Source: Pseudomonas sp. ANT_J12
GTDB lineage: Bacteria; Pseudomonadota; Gammaproteobacteria; Pseudomonadales; Pseudomonadaceae
Direction: 5' to 3'
Assembly (NCBI RefSeq): GCF_008370045.1
Contig: NZ_VOBN01000001.1
Coordinates: 62,001-126,000, forward strand
Length of the DNA stretch: 64,000 nt
Shown here in pieces: positions 35,668 through 44,193 of this stretch (position 1 is its first letter; each line of letters starts with the position of its first letter). The translations under genes were made by a program, and so were the position numbers. The notes below the pieces were generated by a model. It saw only the letters and a program-made list of their open reading frames with translations, was not told where the DNA came from and made no database searches.

Positions 35668-37458
35668 ATGACCACGACCGAACAGCTGAGTGCCTTGAGT
35701 TCAATACTGGCTCAAAGCGGTTTGCACAGCCTGTTCCAGCCGATCATCTCCCTCTCTGAACGACGAATCATCGGCTACGAAGCCCTGAGCCGTGGCCCCT
35801 CCAACAGCCCGCTGCACTCCCCCATCGCCCTGTTCGCAGTGGCCCGTCAGGCCGGGCGCCTCAGTGAGCTGGAAATCGCCTGCCGCCAGAGCGCATGCCG
35901 GCGGTTCAACGACCAGCAACTGCCGGGCAAGTTGTTCCTCAACGTGTCGCCGGAATCCCTGCTCGAAACCTCACACCAACCGGGTCGCACCCTGCAACTG
36001 CTGCAGGACTTCGGCATTCCGCCGAGCCAGGTGGTGATCGAACTCACCGAGCAAACCCCGACCGATGATTTTCAGTTGCTGCAAAACGCCTTGCATCACT
36101 ACCGGGCGATGGGGTTTTCCATTGCGCTGGACGATCTCGGCGCCGGCTATTCGAGTTTGCGACTGTGGTCCGAGCTGCGGCCGGATTACGTGAAGATTGA
36201 TCGGCACTTCATCGACGGCATCCACCAGGACGCGCTCAAGCGTGAGTTCGTCGGTTCGATCCTGCAAATCGCCAAGGCTTCCCGTGCGCAAGTGATCGCC
36301 GAAGGTATCGAGTTGCCGGAAGAACTCGCGGTACTGACCGAAATGGGTGTCGATCTGGTGCAGGGCTATCTGCTTTGCCGCCCCCAGGAACATCCGCCCC
36401 GGGACGCTCGGGCTCTGATGCCCAAACAGGAAAGCACGGCGGTGGCGCTGAACGACGAAAGCAGCGACCTCAGCGCCCTGCTCAACGACCAACCGGCCGT
36501 GGACCGCGACACGCCGACAGCCGAGGTGCTGGAAGCTTTCCGCCGCCAAGCCAATCTCAACTCCCTGGCGGTGCTCGACGAGCAAGGCCAGCCCTGCGGC
36601 ATCGTCCACCGCCATTCGCTCTCCGACGCACTGCTCAAGCCCTTTGCCACCGACCTGTTCGCCCGCAAACCCATCAGCCGCCTGATGAACGACGACTTCC
36701 TCGCCGTGGAAATGAGCCAGTCACTGCAACAAGTCAGCCGCCTGATCACCAGCCGCGCCCGGCAACGCATCGAGGAAGACTTCATCATCACCCTCAACGG
36801 CGGTTATCTGGGGCTGGGCCGGGTCATCGACGTGCTCAAGCTGATTACCGAACTCAAGATCCAACAAGCCCGCTACGCCAACCCGCTGACCCTGTTGCCC
36901 GGCAACGTGCCGATCCAGCAATGCCTGACACGCCTGCTGCAACAAGCGCGGGAATCGGTGATCTGCTACGTCGACATCGACAGCTTCAAACCCTTCAACG
37001 ATATCTACGGCTACGGCCGGGGGGATGAAGTCCTACTGTGTCTGGCGCAATGTCTGAATGACCGCGTTGATCCTTCCCGCGACTTCGTCGGACATATCGG
37101 CGGTGATGACTTTTTGCTGGTGCTTGGACCGGAGGATTGGCGCAGACGGTTGAACCAGTTGCTGGATGATTTTCATAGCCAATGCCGGCGCTTCTATCGG
37201 GCCGAACACCTGGAGGCTGGCTGCTTCATTGCACCGAATCGCCAGGGTGTAAGGCAGGAGTTTCCGTTGTTGTCGTTGTCGATTGGCGTAGTACATCTGC
37301 ACCCGGAGGCCTGTGGACAACTCGATGCTAGCCAGTTGGCTGAGATGGCGTCACAGGCCAAGCATCACGCGAAGAATGTTCCGGGGTACAGCGTGCATGT
37401 GATTGATAGCCTCGCGGTGCCCGAAGCCGAAGACACATTAATCGCCGGCCATCGCTAA
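35668..37458 (+). CDS. Cyclic-di-GMP enzyme with EAL, CBS-pair and GGDEF domains
   Basis: 596 residues, cytosolic, no membrane segments. Order: EAL domain (1-250) with E38-A-L, NVSPESL, ELTE, DDLGAGYSSL, KIDRHF, AEGIE and VQGYL, so all catalytic phosphodiesterase residues are in place; a CBS pair (about 270-385) that could bind an adenine nucleotide; and a GGDEF domain with GGDDF at 478-482. GGDDF usually allows diguanylate cyclase activity, but there is no evident RxxD inhibitory site. The net activity is therefore unclear and may depend on the CBS ligand. This EAL-CBS-GGDEF order next to prc is shared with P. aeruginosa as I recall. Confidence 0.9.
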   Translation: MTTTEQLSALSSILAQSGLHSLFQPIISLSERRIIGYEALSRGPSNSPLHSPIALFAVARQAGRLSELEIACRQSACRRFNDQQLPGKLFLNVSPESLLETSHQPGRTLQLLQDFGIPPSQVVIELTEQTPTDDFQLLQNALHHYRAMGFSIALDDLGAGYSSLRLWSELRPDYVKIDRHFIDGIHQDALKREFVGSILQIAKASRAQVIAEGIELPEELAVLTEMGVDLVQGYLLCRPQEHPPRDARALMPKQESTAVALNDESSDLSALLNDQPAVDRDTPTAEVLEAFRRQANLNSLAVLDEQGQPCGIVHRHSLSDALLKPFATDLFARKPISRLMNDDFLAVEMSQSLQQVSRLITSRARQRIEEDFIITLNGGYLGLGRVIDVLKLITELKIQQARYANPLTLLPGNVPIQQCLTRLLQQARESVICYVDIDSFKPFNDIYGYGRGDEVLLCLAQCLNDRVDPSRDFVGHIGGDDFLLVLGPEDWRRRLNQLLDDFHSQCRRFYRAEHLEAGCFIAPNRQGVRQEFPLLSLSIGVVHLHPEACGQLDASQLAEMASQAKHHAKNVPGYSVHVIDSLAVPEAEDTLIAGHR

Positions 37459-37461
37459 CCT

Positions 37462-37596
37462 GATCGTTCCCACGCTCCGCGCGGGAATGCCTCCAGGGAC
37501 GCTCCGCGTTCCAAGCCCACTGCTGATGTCGAGCCGTACACCAATGTGACGCAGAGCGTCACGGGCTGCATTCCCACGCAGAGCGTGGGAACGATC
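37462..37596. repeat. Long inverted repeat (GATCGTTCCC family), largest copy
   Basis: 135 bp; outer arms as in the other copies but with a longer middle part. Confidence 0.85.
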
Positions 37597-38150
37597 ATTA
37601 AAAATAGGAGCTGCCAGGTGCCTTCCTACAGGCTTGGGTGGCAGCTATGCGCGGGGTAGGAATATCGAGTCCTTTAGAGCAATTCTCGACCACACCGAAG
37701 CGTGCCCGCGCAAAGCCGCCGAAACGGATCTTACGGACGCGTGTTAACGGCCGCAATCAAGTATCGGCGCCAATGTAGCTCTAAAGATATTGAAGGGTTC
37801 CTACGCCCTGTCGCTGAATATGCAGCGACCAGCAAAGCCTACCGATCTAACTCACCGCGCACCAGTTCACCAAAGTCGCTGCAGTTTGAAGGAAATGTCC
37901 TAAGACCTTACCCAGAAAATTCGTCCCCAAAAATCAAACTCGACAAACAGTTTTCGCCGAAGCCTCGCGTGGTCCCCACGCAAGTAGTGCGAACTTTTGC
38001 TCCATGGCAGCACTTCGTGAAAAATAGATCAGTCCCCTTTTCTGCTGAATAAGATCTTTCAGAAACAAGCGGGCCTGTTGGTCGGTTAGCATTTCATTTC
38101 ACCGAAAAAAAACAGCGATCTTATCCACCTGATATCGACTTTACTGAATA
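37597..38150. other. 554-bp gap, lower G+C, no convincing gene
   Basis: Contains a degenerate hairpin (AGCTGCCA at 37609 and TGGCAGCT at 37639) and another (GCGTGG / CCACGC near 37970). An open frame of 116 codons on the plus strand (37702-38052) has no ribosome site, a biased composition and no recognisable domain. The base composition is more A/T-rich than the flanks, so this may be remnant foreign DNA. Confidence 0.5.
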
Positions 38151-38405
38151 TCAATCGCCATCCCGCACAAGCCCACTGGCCACAAACCCCACCTCGCAAC
38201 CACCACAATAAAACCCATCGACAAACTGTTCCAGCGGCGCTGATTTCAGTTCAGCGGGATCGCATTCATCAACTGCAAGTTGATCCAAACGGCGATAGCC
38301 CGCTTTTTCTTCTCCGTCAAAGCGCTTCTTTGGACTTGCTGCGCCTATCAAGATTGCCTTAGGTCTGACGTGCTGGATTGATCCACAGCGTGGGCAGGAT
38401 TCCAT
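38151..38405 (-). CDS. Small zinc-ribbon-like protein
   Basis: 84 residues. A CPRCG pair at residues 4-8 and a CGGC pair near residue 69 could form one split zinc ribbon; the middle is charged (KKRFDGEEKAGYRRLDQL). Begins 5 bp after the stop codon of the alpha/beta hydrolase gene and is therefore the last gene of that transcript. Function not recognised. Confidence 0.65.
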   Translation of the reverse strand: MESCPRCGSIQHVRPKAILIGAASPKKRFDGEEKAGYRRLDQLAVDECDPAELKSAPLEQFVDGFYCGGCEVGFVASGLVRDGD

Positions 38406-38409
38406 GACG

Positions 38410-39447
38410 TCAAGACTCAGACCGCTTCAGAAACTCATCAATCTCCGAAGTAACCTGCTGCTGAATCACCCCACGCGACCTCCCACCCACCCCATCCCCA
38501 CAAATAATCCCATCACCCTTCACATCCTCCTCAAGCATCGCCACCGCCCCTGGCTTACACACCGCCATAAAGCTGAAGTGGCTAGCATCACTGATCTCCA
38601 CATAGCGCTTCGACGCTTGAGGCAGGCGTTTGGCCAGGTCGGCAGATTCCAACTGCGCAGGAAGCTCTTCAGACGGTACGCCCGCTGCGATGACCAGCGT
38701 CGGCACCGGCAGCGCCGCGAGGCTTTCGTCGGTCATCCCGCGTGACAGGCCCAGGTCCAGTGAAACAATGGTGGAGACGCGTTTATCGCTTAAGTCGGCG
38801 GCCAATTGAGCTTTGGATGCCGGGGTACTTGCGGGATTCATCTGTTGGTAAACGGTGCAACTGGCCAACGTTGGGTGGGCGTTGCAGTCTTGGGCAAAGC
38901 GATCAGGGTCGAAGCGGGCGCCAGCGATTTCCAGGATGGTCCAGCCGCCGAGTGAATGGCCGACCGCCGCAATTTGGCGCTTGGCGACTGCGCCAAATTT
39001 TTCTGGCTGGGCCGTGACAGCGTCGATGGCTCGGCTCAGGTCGGCGGGTCGTTGCCATAGCTGTGCGGCGGCTTGAGGGCTTCGGTCCTGGCTGGTGCTG
39101 CCGGGATGGTTGACCGCCGCGACGATGTAACCCTTGTGGGCCAGTGCGCTGGCCAGCCATGTCTGGTTGATCCAGCTGCCGTTGTAACCGTGGGAGAGCA
39201 CCACCAATGGATGCTCGCCGGCAGTCGGTGGCGCGTTGGGTACGGCAAGGGCGCCGATGAACACAGGGTTGTCGCCGAACAACTGCGGTGCGGCGTTGGT
39301 TGTGCTGGGGTACCAGACGACCATTTCCAGTGGGCGCTCGTTTTTCGGGTCTGGCAGCGTCGAGGACTGGAAGCCGATGGGGTTATCGTTGGCGAATGCG
39401 CTGGTGGTGAGGCAAGTTAGAACCAGGATGCCGAGAGCTTTTTTCAT
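38410..39447 (-). CDS. Secreted alpha/beta hydrolase (PAF-acetylhydrolase/dienelactone-like)
   Basis: 345 residues. Signal peptide with cleavage after SAFA at about residue 19. The nucleophile elbow GHSLGG follows KRQIAAV, and VVLSHGYNGS holds the oxyanion region; DASHFSFM near the C-terminus carries a His that can complete the triad. The pattern matches predicted dienelactone hydrolase/platelet-activating-factor acetylhydrolase-like proteins that act in the periplasm or outside. Substrate unknown. AAGGAAGAT lies before the ATG on the minus strand. Confidence 0.82.
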   Translation of the reverse strand: MKKALGILVLTCLTTSAFANDNPIGFQSSTLPDPKNERPLEMVVWYPSTTNAAPQLFGDNPVFIGALAVPNAPPTAGEHPLVVLSHGYNGSWINQTWLASALAHKGYIVAAVNHPGSTSQDRSPQAAAQLWQRPADLSRAIDAVTAQPEKFGAVAKRQIAAVGHSLGGWTILEIAGARFDPDRFAQDCNAHPTLASCTVYQQMNPASTPASKAQLAADLSDKRVSTIVSLDLGLSRGMTDESLAALPVPTLVIAAGVPSEELPAQLESADLAKRLPQASKRYVEISDASHFSFMAVCKPGAVAMLEEDVKGDGIICGDGVGGRSRGVIQQQVTSEIDEFLKRSES

Positions 39448-39502
39448 TGTTTTTATCTTCCTTGATTAGATTGATCCATCTGTCCTGAAATCTGTTTCAT
39501 AT

Positions 39503-39533
39503 GATCGTTCCCATGCTCTGCGTGGGAACGATC
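39503..39533. repeat. Minimal copy of the GATCGTTCCC repeat
   Basis: 31-bp hairpin: GATCGTTCCCA, a CTCTGCG loop region, and TGGGAACGATC. It contains only the two termini of the longer repeats, as expected if the middle was lost. Confidence 0.75.
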
Positions 39534-39552
39534 AATCAACTACTTCAATGGG

Positions 39553-41097
39553 TTAAACGATGCCCAACGCCTTAAGAATCACCAGCGAGTTGTCGGCAAA
39601 GGCGTGCGCCTGTTCGGTCAGTTCCGCGATGTTTTCTTCTGCGGTGGTCAGCGCCCTACCGTCCTTGACCAACCCCTCCCCCTGCTCACTGATGACACTC
39701 CAGGCCAGTTGCGCCCATTCCGCCGGATGCTTTCTGCCTTGTTTGATCGATATCAGGAACAGCTGCTGAAAGCGGCTGATCGGCACGCCGCCGCCCGTGA
39801 CAGGGCTGGCCAGGACCTGGATTTTGTTGCTGAGCAGCGAGCGTTTGCAGAGCTGCAGGTTGAGGGTGGTGCAGCGCGCCTGTACCAGCTTCTCGGCCGC
39901 TTCGCTCTGGCACGGTGCCGCGGCGCTCATCCCTATCAATACGGTGATGGCCTGGACCAGGTCGTCATAAGGCATCGAGGGCACGGCCGCTGACAACTGG
40001 CGCAACGTTTTGGGGACATAGGCGTTGGCTGCCAGCGCTTCGAGTACGGGGACGTATATCTCTGCCTGCAGCGACGCTTCGCCGGCCGGGCCTTTGACGG
40101 TGTCGGGGACGCTTTCTGCCGGTTGGAGCAGGACAAAACGTGTATTGAGCATTGCTTGGCGGCGTTCAGAGGCGGACAACCGATTGGCACCGCGCACGTA
40201 CAAATCCCGGCGGAAGCTCTGGTTGACGAAGTAGTCACGCGCTTGCTCGCGCATGATCGGGTGATCGATGCCCTCGAGAAAGTCCATGGCTTCTGCGCTC
40301 AAGTTGAGCGGATCCACCGTATCGAGCGGCACGGCTGTCGTGGCGAAGTCGAGTTTGGCAGATGCGAGGGCATCGACCACGTCGGTGAAGTACATGCAGT
40401 TCCAGTCGCGGTTGAAGTATTCATGGGCGACGTACTGGCGATCCTGGCCTTTGATGCTCTGCAGCTTGGCGTTCAGGCTCGGGACCGCGCTGGCGTAAGC
40501 AGGGTTGGCCGCCAGCAGCGTTTCGGAGAATTGCAATGCGGCGTCTATGCGCTGGTCCGGGCGTTCGGAGCGGTTTGTCGCAAAGCGGTCGTGCAGACTG
40601 AACAGGTGACGTAATGGCGCCTGAGGCGACCAGCCGGGGAAGCAGTTGTAGCTGATGTACAGCAGACCACCGGGCTTGAGGTGACGCCGGGCGAATTCGA
40701 CGATCAATTTCTGGTTGTCGCGACTGACCCAGGTCCAGATGCCATGCAGGCTGATGCTGTCGAATTGCGGCAAATCATCTCGGGCCAGCAGTTGTTCGAA
40801 GCTGTCGTCATACAGCTGCGCATCGCTGTTCCAGGCAGTCGCCAGTGCACTGGCATGAGCCGCCTGGCCCGGATGGAAGTCAGTGCCTACCCAGGACCCT
40901 GGATTGGCGGCGGCATGGATGTTGATCGAGACGCCCTGGCCAAAGCCCAATTCGCAGTGATAGCCGTCGGTTGTCTCCAGACTGGCAAAGCCGCGCAGCA
41001 ACAAGCAATAGCGCAGGAAGACTGGATTGATTTCCCGGCTATAGCTGTAGGTGTAGCCTTCGTCGGTGAAATATCCTTCGTTCCAGGCAGCGCTCAT
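39553..41097 (-). CDS. SAM-dependent methyltransferase with regulatory domain
   Basis: 514 residues. Class I methyltransferase at the N-terminus: motif I ELGFGQGVSINIHAA, an acidic GTDF after beta-2, and the family-typical YISYNCFPGW. The central part (about 215-300, YVAHEYFNRDWNCMYF) matches the methyltransferase regulatory domain, followed by a C-terminal winged-helix-like region. Members of this type have been linked to surface or secreted product methylation, but no target is evident here. It stands alone between a minimal repeat and the Sel1 operon. Confidence 0.82.
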   Translation of the reverse strand: MSAAWNEGYFTDEGYTYSYSREINPVFLRYCLLLRGFASLETTDGYHCELGFGQGVSINIHAAANPGSWVGTDFHPGQAAHASALATAWNSDAQLYDDSFEQLLARDDLPQFDSISLHGIWTWVSRDNQKLIVEFARRHLKPGGLLYISYNCFPGWSPQAPLRHLFSLHDRFATNRSERPDQRIDAALQFSETLLAANPAYASAVPSLNAKLQSIKGQDRQYVAHEYFNRDWNCMYFTDVVDALASAKLDFATTAVPLDTVDPLNLSAEAMDFLEGIDHPIMREQARDYFVNQSFRRDLYVRGANRLSASERRQAMLNTRFVLLQPAESVPDTVKGPAGEASLQAEIYVPVLEALAANAYVPKTLRQLSAAVPSMPYDDLVQAITVLIGMSAAAPCQSEAAEKLVQARCTTLNLQLCKRSLLSNKIQVLASPVTGGGVPISRFQQLFLISIKQGRKHPAEWAQLAWSVISEQGEGLVKDGRALTTAEENIAELTEQAHAFADNSLVILKALGIV

Positions 41098-41237
41098 GCT
41101 CGTATCCTTTTACTTCGAAAGTGAAGGTGGCTTTTATAAGGGGTAGGCATTGGGTGCCACAAGGGGAAAGACGCGGACGAGTGTTTTTTCGCAGACGATC
41201 GTCAGGCGCCACGTCTGCTTATTGAACAAGCATCGGA

Positions 41238-41645
41238 TCACTGCGAAGCACTGTCGCTCGGCAACCCTTTCAACTTGATCTCCGCCAACGGGTGCCCAGC
41301 CTTCAGCGCAATCCGCCAGAACCGCGCGGCTTCCACCGGGTCCGGCGCTTTGCTCGGCGTGCCCGCCAAACTGATCACCCCGACCTGATACGCCGCTTTG
41401 CCATCCCCCGCCAACGCCGCCAGGCGCAGCAATCGTACGCCTTCCTCACGGGCACCAAGGCCAACGCCACGAAAGGTCAGGATGTGGCCATAGAAGCTTT
41501 GCGCGCTGACGTCGCCGAGGTTGGCCATGCGGGCGAATTGGCCTTCGAGCCATTTCCAGCCCCGTGGCTGTTTCACAAACCACGACCAGTGAAACAGCCT
41601 GCGGGCCAACCAGTAGGAGGCCCGCGCCTTGAGTCGTAAGAACAC
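41238..41645 (-). CDS. Sel1-repeat protein
   Basis: 135 residues. Two Sel1-like repeats (about 48-120): SAQSFYGHILTFRGVGLGAR and AAYQVGVISLAGTPSKAPDP, preceded by a basic Trp-rich segment. Such repeats mediate protein contacts. GTG 41645 directly follows the stop of the upstream gene (TGAGTG), so translation is probably coupled. Last gene of a three-gene unit with an XRE-type regulator. Confidence 0.78.
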   Translation of the reverse strand: MFLRLKARASYWLARRLFHWSWFVKQPRGWKWLEGQFARMANLGDVSAQSFYGHILTFRGVGLGAREEGVRLLRLAALAGDGKAAYQVGVISLAGTPSKAPDPVEAARFWRIALKAGHPLAEIKLKGLPSDSASQ

Positions 41646-42017
41646 TCAGGCCTCCGCAGATTCGGGGTACTCGTATTCGAACACCCGCACCACTTCCGAG
41701 GCATGCCAGGAAGCGGCCGCGACGCCGTCGGACGGCCCGGAGAACCGGCCAAGGCGTTCGACACATTCGAAGAAGCCGGTGCGCGGCAGGCGGCTGGCGC
41801 CTTGGCTGATCACCAGCGAGCTGCGCAAGGGCTGCTCGGCCTTGGCGTCCAGGGCGGCCAGGTGTTCAAGGGCCGCGGTCAGGGTTTGCATGGCCGGGGT
41901 GGGCAACTGCAAACGCTCCAGCAGCGCTCGATAAGTCAGAAGATGGCGCTGGCGGCGCGCCTGGTCCAGTTCACCCAGCAACCCGTCCCAATGTTGACGA
42001 CTGATGCGTACGCTCAC
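41646..42017 (-). CDS. Hypothetical protein in XRE operon
   Basis: 123 residues, helical and Leu-rich in the first half (LLTYRALLERLQLPTPAMQ), then a beta-like second half with SLVISQGASRLPRTGFFECV and WHASEVVRVFEYEYP. GTG 42017 overlaps the XRE gene stop codon by four bases. Composition and codon use are normal for the genome. No family recognised; the tight coupling means its function is tied to the upstream regulator. Confidence 0.75.
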   Translation of the reverse strand: MSVRISRQHWDGLLGELDQARRQRHLLTYRALLERLQLPTPAMQTLTAALEHLAALDAKAEQPLRSSLVISQGASRLPRTGFFECVERLGRFSGPSDGVAAASWHASEVVRVFEYEYPESAEA

Positions 42018-42355
42018 GATTCATCCCTCCACCCTGGCACCGTCAATTCCCAGGCCAGGCTGCGGCGAATCGCAGCGTCGGGTTGACGCTCGCCACTTTC
42101 GATCAAGGCCAGATAAGACGGGCTGATGCCTACCGTGCGGGCCAGCGCCTCGATGGCGATGCCCTTCCCTTCGCGCAAACTGCGGAGTTGATCCAGACCC
42201 GGAAGGATCTGGTCTGCTGCGGCCGCCGGACGCTCTGGGGCGGCCCGTGGCGGTTGTTGCTCGATGCCTGCTGCTTTCAGTAGAGCCTGATACTGAGCCC
42301 ATGGAACAACTGCATATTCGGGCTCGCCTTCGCGTGTGATTATCTGAATATCCAT
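42014..42355 (-). CDS. XRE-family helix-turn-helix protein
   Basis: 113 residues from ATG 42355 (MDIQIITREGEPEYAVVPW). The N-terminal ~30 residues resemble the short dimerisation segment of some antitoxin-like proteins; after a Pro/Ala linker the HTH domain occupies about 50-110, with GIAIEALARTVGISPSYLAL and the following IESGERQPD. It is first in the operon and may autoregulate. A toxin-antitoxin role is possible but nothing in the next gene looks like a known toxin. Confidence 0.8.
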   Translation of the reverse strand: MDIQIITREGEPEYAVVPWAQYQALLKAAGIEQQPPRAAPERPAAAADQILPGLDQLRSLREGKGIAIEALARTVGISPSYLALIESGERQPDAAIRRSLAWELTVPGWRDES

Positions 42356-42467
42356 GACTTCCCCGTAGGACAACGACACTTAGCGAGTCGGCACTTTTCC
42401 CTTGAAGTGTAATCCTAACAGCGGCCAAGGTCGCGAGGGCATCAATCTAAGATGAAAGTGCCATCAC

Positions 42468-42923
42468 TTAGTCATCCTTGGGGCCTTGAAGTTGAAGTTG
42501 CTCTGGAGTATCGGGCAGGCGTTCGACCACGGCCAGCTTCTCCGGCAACTGCCGATTGCGCCAGGCGCGGAAGGCGTTGAGTTCGTCGTCGAGGGTTTTC
42601 ATTACCCAGGCCAGCACGGCGATGTCGTCGAGCATGCCGAATACCGGGATGAAGTCCGGGATGGCATCGAGGGGGCTGAGGAAATACATCAGGCCGGCCA
42701 CGACAGTCAGAATCGATTTGCGGCTGATGGCCCGGTACTCGCCGCGCCAGTAGGCCAGGCACAAGGCCTGCAACAGCCGCAGGTCATCCTTGAGCTTACC
42801 CAGGCGGCCGCCTTCACTGGCACTTTTGCTGGCCACGGCGAATAGCAGGGTCGGCAATCGACCTTTAGCCAACAGACGCCCGGCCAGTGGCAGGAAGCGA
42901 GCGAAATTCCAGGGTGCTTTCAT
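42468..42923 (-). CDS. DUF1232 (YkvA-like) membrane protein
   Basis: 151 residues from ATG 42923, preceded by GGAGGAAAAG. The DUF1232 core is clear: GLMYFLSPLDAIPDFIPVFGMLDDIAVLAW, here cited only by its SPLDAIPDFIP signature, with one or two hydrophobic segments. The family is widespread and of unknown function, probably associated with the inner membrane. The DnaA-box element described at 42944 begins 20 bp upstream of its start codon. Confidence 0.85.
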   Translation of the reverse strand: MKAPWNFARFLPLAGRLLAKGRLPTLLFAVASKSASEGGRLGKLKDDLRLLQALCLAYWRGEYRAISRKSILTVVAGLMYFLSPLDAIPDFIPVFGMLDDIAVLAWVMKTLDDELNAFRAWRNRQLPEKLAVVERLPDTPEQLQLQGPKDD

Positions 42924-42943
42924 CTTTTCCTCCCACTGAAATG

Positions 42944-43074
42944 TTATCCACACAAATTGTGGATAACCTTGTGAACAGAGCTGCATTTCACGTCTGCAAG
43001 CCCCGTTTTATAAGGGCTCAACTCAGATCGGGCGTTTTTTACTCACATAAAAAAACCCAAGATTTCATTGACTT
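42944..43074. repeat. DnaA-box element, copy A
   Basis: TTATCCACA and its inverse TGTGGATAA separated by 5 bp (42944-42966), then 41 bp from the second box to a hairpin AGCCC/GGGCT (42999-43018), a T6 tract and an A7 tract, and TTCATTGACTT (43064-43074). Copy B at 62044-62173 has the same order and nearly identical spacing. Confidence 0.7.
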
Positions 43075-43172
43075 GGCGGTGAGGTGCGGCTAGCCCAACG
43101 CTCTCACTGCCTATGACTCCAGCCTACAGCATCCGTTCGCTTTCTTTGCAAGCGGCCAAACCCCGGATACAA

Positions 43173-43204
43173 CAACGCCCCGCATAATGCGAGGCGTTGC
43201 TTTT
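43173..43204 (+). terminator. Hairpin near the 3' end of the FKBP gene
   Basis: CAACGCCCCGCAT / ATGCGAGGCGTTG followed on the plus strand by CTTTT. The nearest gene reads on the minus strand and ends at 43218, so the hairpin may terminate either direction but the T run fits plus-strand transcripts better. Confidence 0.55.
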
Positions 43205-43217
43205 GCAGCAGACGACG

Positions 43218-43931
43218 TTACTTGGCGGCGTCTTGTTTCGCTGGATCTTTGATTGCCAGCAGCTCCAGGTCGAATACCAGCACCGAGTTGGCCGGGATTG
43301 CCGGGCTTGGGCTTTGCGCGCCGTAAGCCAGGTCGCTAGGGATGTACAGCTTGTACTTCTCGCCGACGTGCATCAGTTGCAGGCCTTCGACCCAACCTGG
43401 AATCACACCGCTGACCGGCAGATCAATCGGGCTACCGCGATCAACCGAGCTGTCAAAGGTGGTGCCGTTGGTCAGCTTGCCGGTGTAGTGAACAGTCACT
43501 ACGTCGGTCGGCTTAGGCTGAGGACCATCCGCTTTTTTCACAACTTCATATTGCAGACCGGACGCAGTGGTCACTACGCCGGCTTTCTTGGCGTTTTCTG
43601 CGAGGAATTTCTTGCCGTCGGCTGCCGACTCTTCGCTCATTTTCGCCATGCGTTCTTCTGCACGCTTTTGCAGTGCTGCGAAGGCCTCGACCAGTTCGTC
43701 GTCCTTCAGCTTTTGTTCTTTCTTGCCGACGGCATCTTCGATGCCTTGGGCTACGGCCTTGGAATCGAGATCATCCATGCCTTCCTGAGCCAGGCTCTTG
43801 CCCATGTTCAGGCCAATCCCGTAGGAAGCTTTTTGCGCCGGGGTTTTCAGCTCTACGCTGGTCTGCGAATCACAACCCGCAAGTACCAGGCTTACCAGGG
43901 CCACCGCCGCCGCCAACCGATGCTGTTTCAT
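43218..43931 (-). CDS. FKBP-type peptidyl-prolyl isomerase lipoprotein
   Basis: 237 residues. Lipobox LVLAGC with the lipidated Cys20, so anchored in the envelope. The N-terminal FKBP_N helical dimerisation domain runs to about residue 125 (SYGIGLNMGKSLAQ), followed by the FKBP domain: VTVHYTGKLTNGTTFDSS, VIPGWVEGLQLM, YIPSDLAYGAQ and VFDLELL. It resembles Mip/FkpA/FklB proteins, which help fold envelope proteins. A hairpin lies just beyond the stop codon. Confidence 0.92.
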   Translation of the reverse strand: MKQHRLAAAVALVSLVLAGCDSQTSVELKTPAQKASYGIGLNMGKSLAQEGMDDLDSKAVAQGIEDAVGKKEQKLKDDELVEAFAALQKRAEERMAKMSEESAADGKKFLAENAKKAGVVTTASGLQYEVVKKADGPQPKPTDVVTVHYTGKLTNGTTFDSSVDRGSPIDLPVSGVIPGWVEGLQLMHVGEKYKLYIPSDLAYGAQSPSPAIPANSVLVFDLELLAIKDPAKQDAAK

Positions 43932-44193
43932 GCTATTTCCTTGTTCATGCGCCTAAAGGGCAATCGAATAAAGCCGCGAGCTTATCAGGCGGCCACGACC
44001 AATGGCTACCGGCATGAGAGCAGGAAACTTCTGATAAGTTCAGGTCTTTTAAAGCATTTCGGGAATGGGCTGGATGAAGTTTCTGTCATCTTGATCCCGC
44101 AAGCGCCGACGCCGGTTCCTACAACACTTGGCGTAATGGCCACTTGCCGCCACCTAAGCAGCTGAGGCATAAGAGAGCTACAAATCGACAAGG

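Noticed and set aside
37702..38052. 116-codon open frame on the plus strand
   Set aside because: No ribosome site, unusual Ser/Pro/Lys-rich composition, no recognisable domain; described as non-coding instead.
42944..42966. Inverted DnaA boxes as a replication origin
   Set aside because: No dnaA, dnaN, gidA or rpmH genes nearby and just two boxes; a dispersed element fits better.
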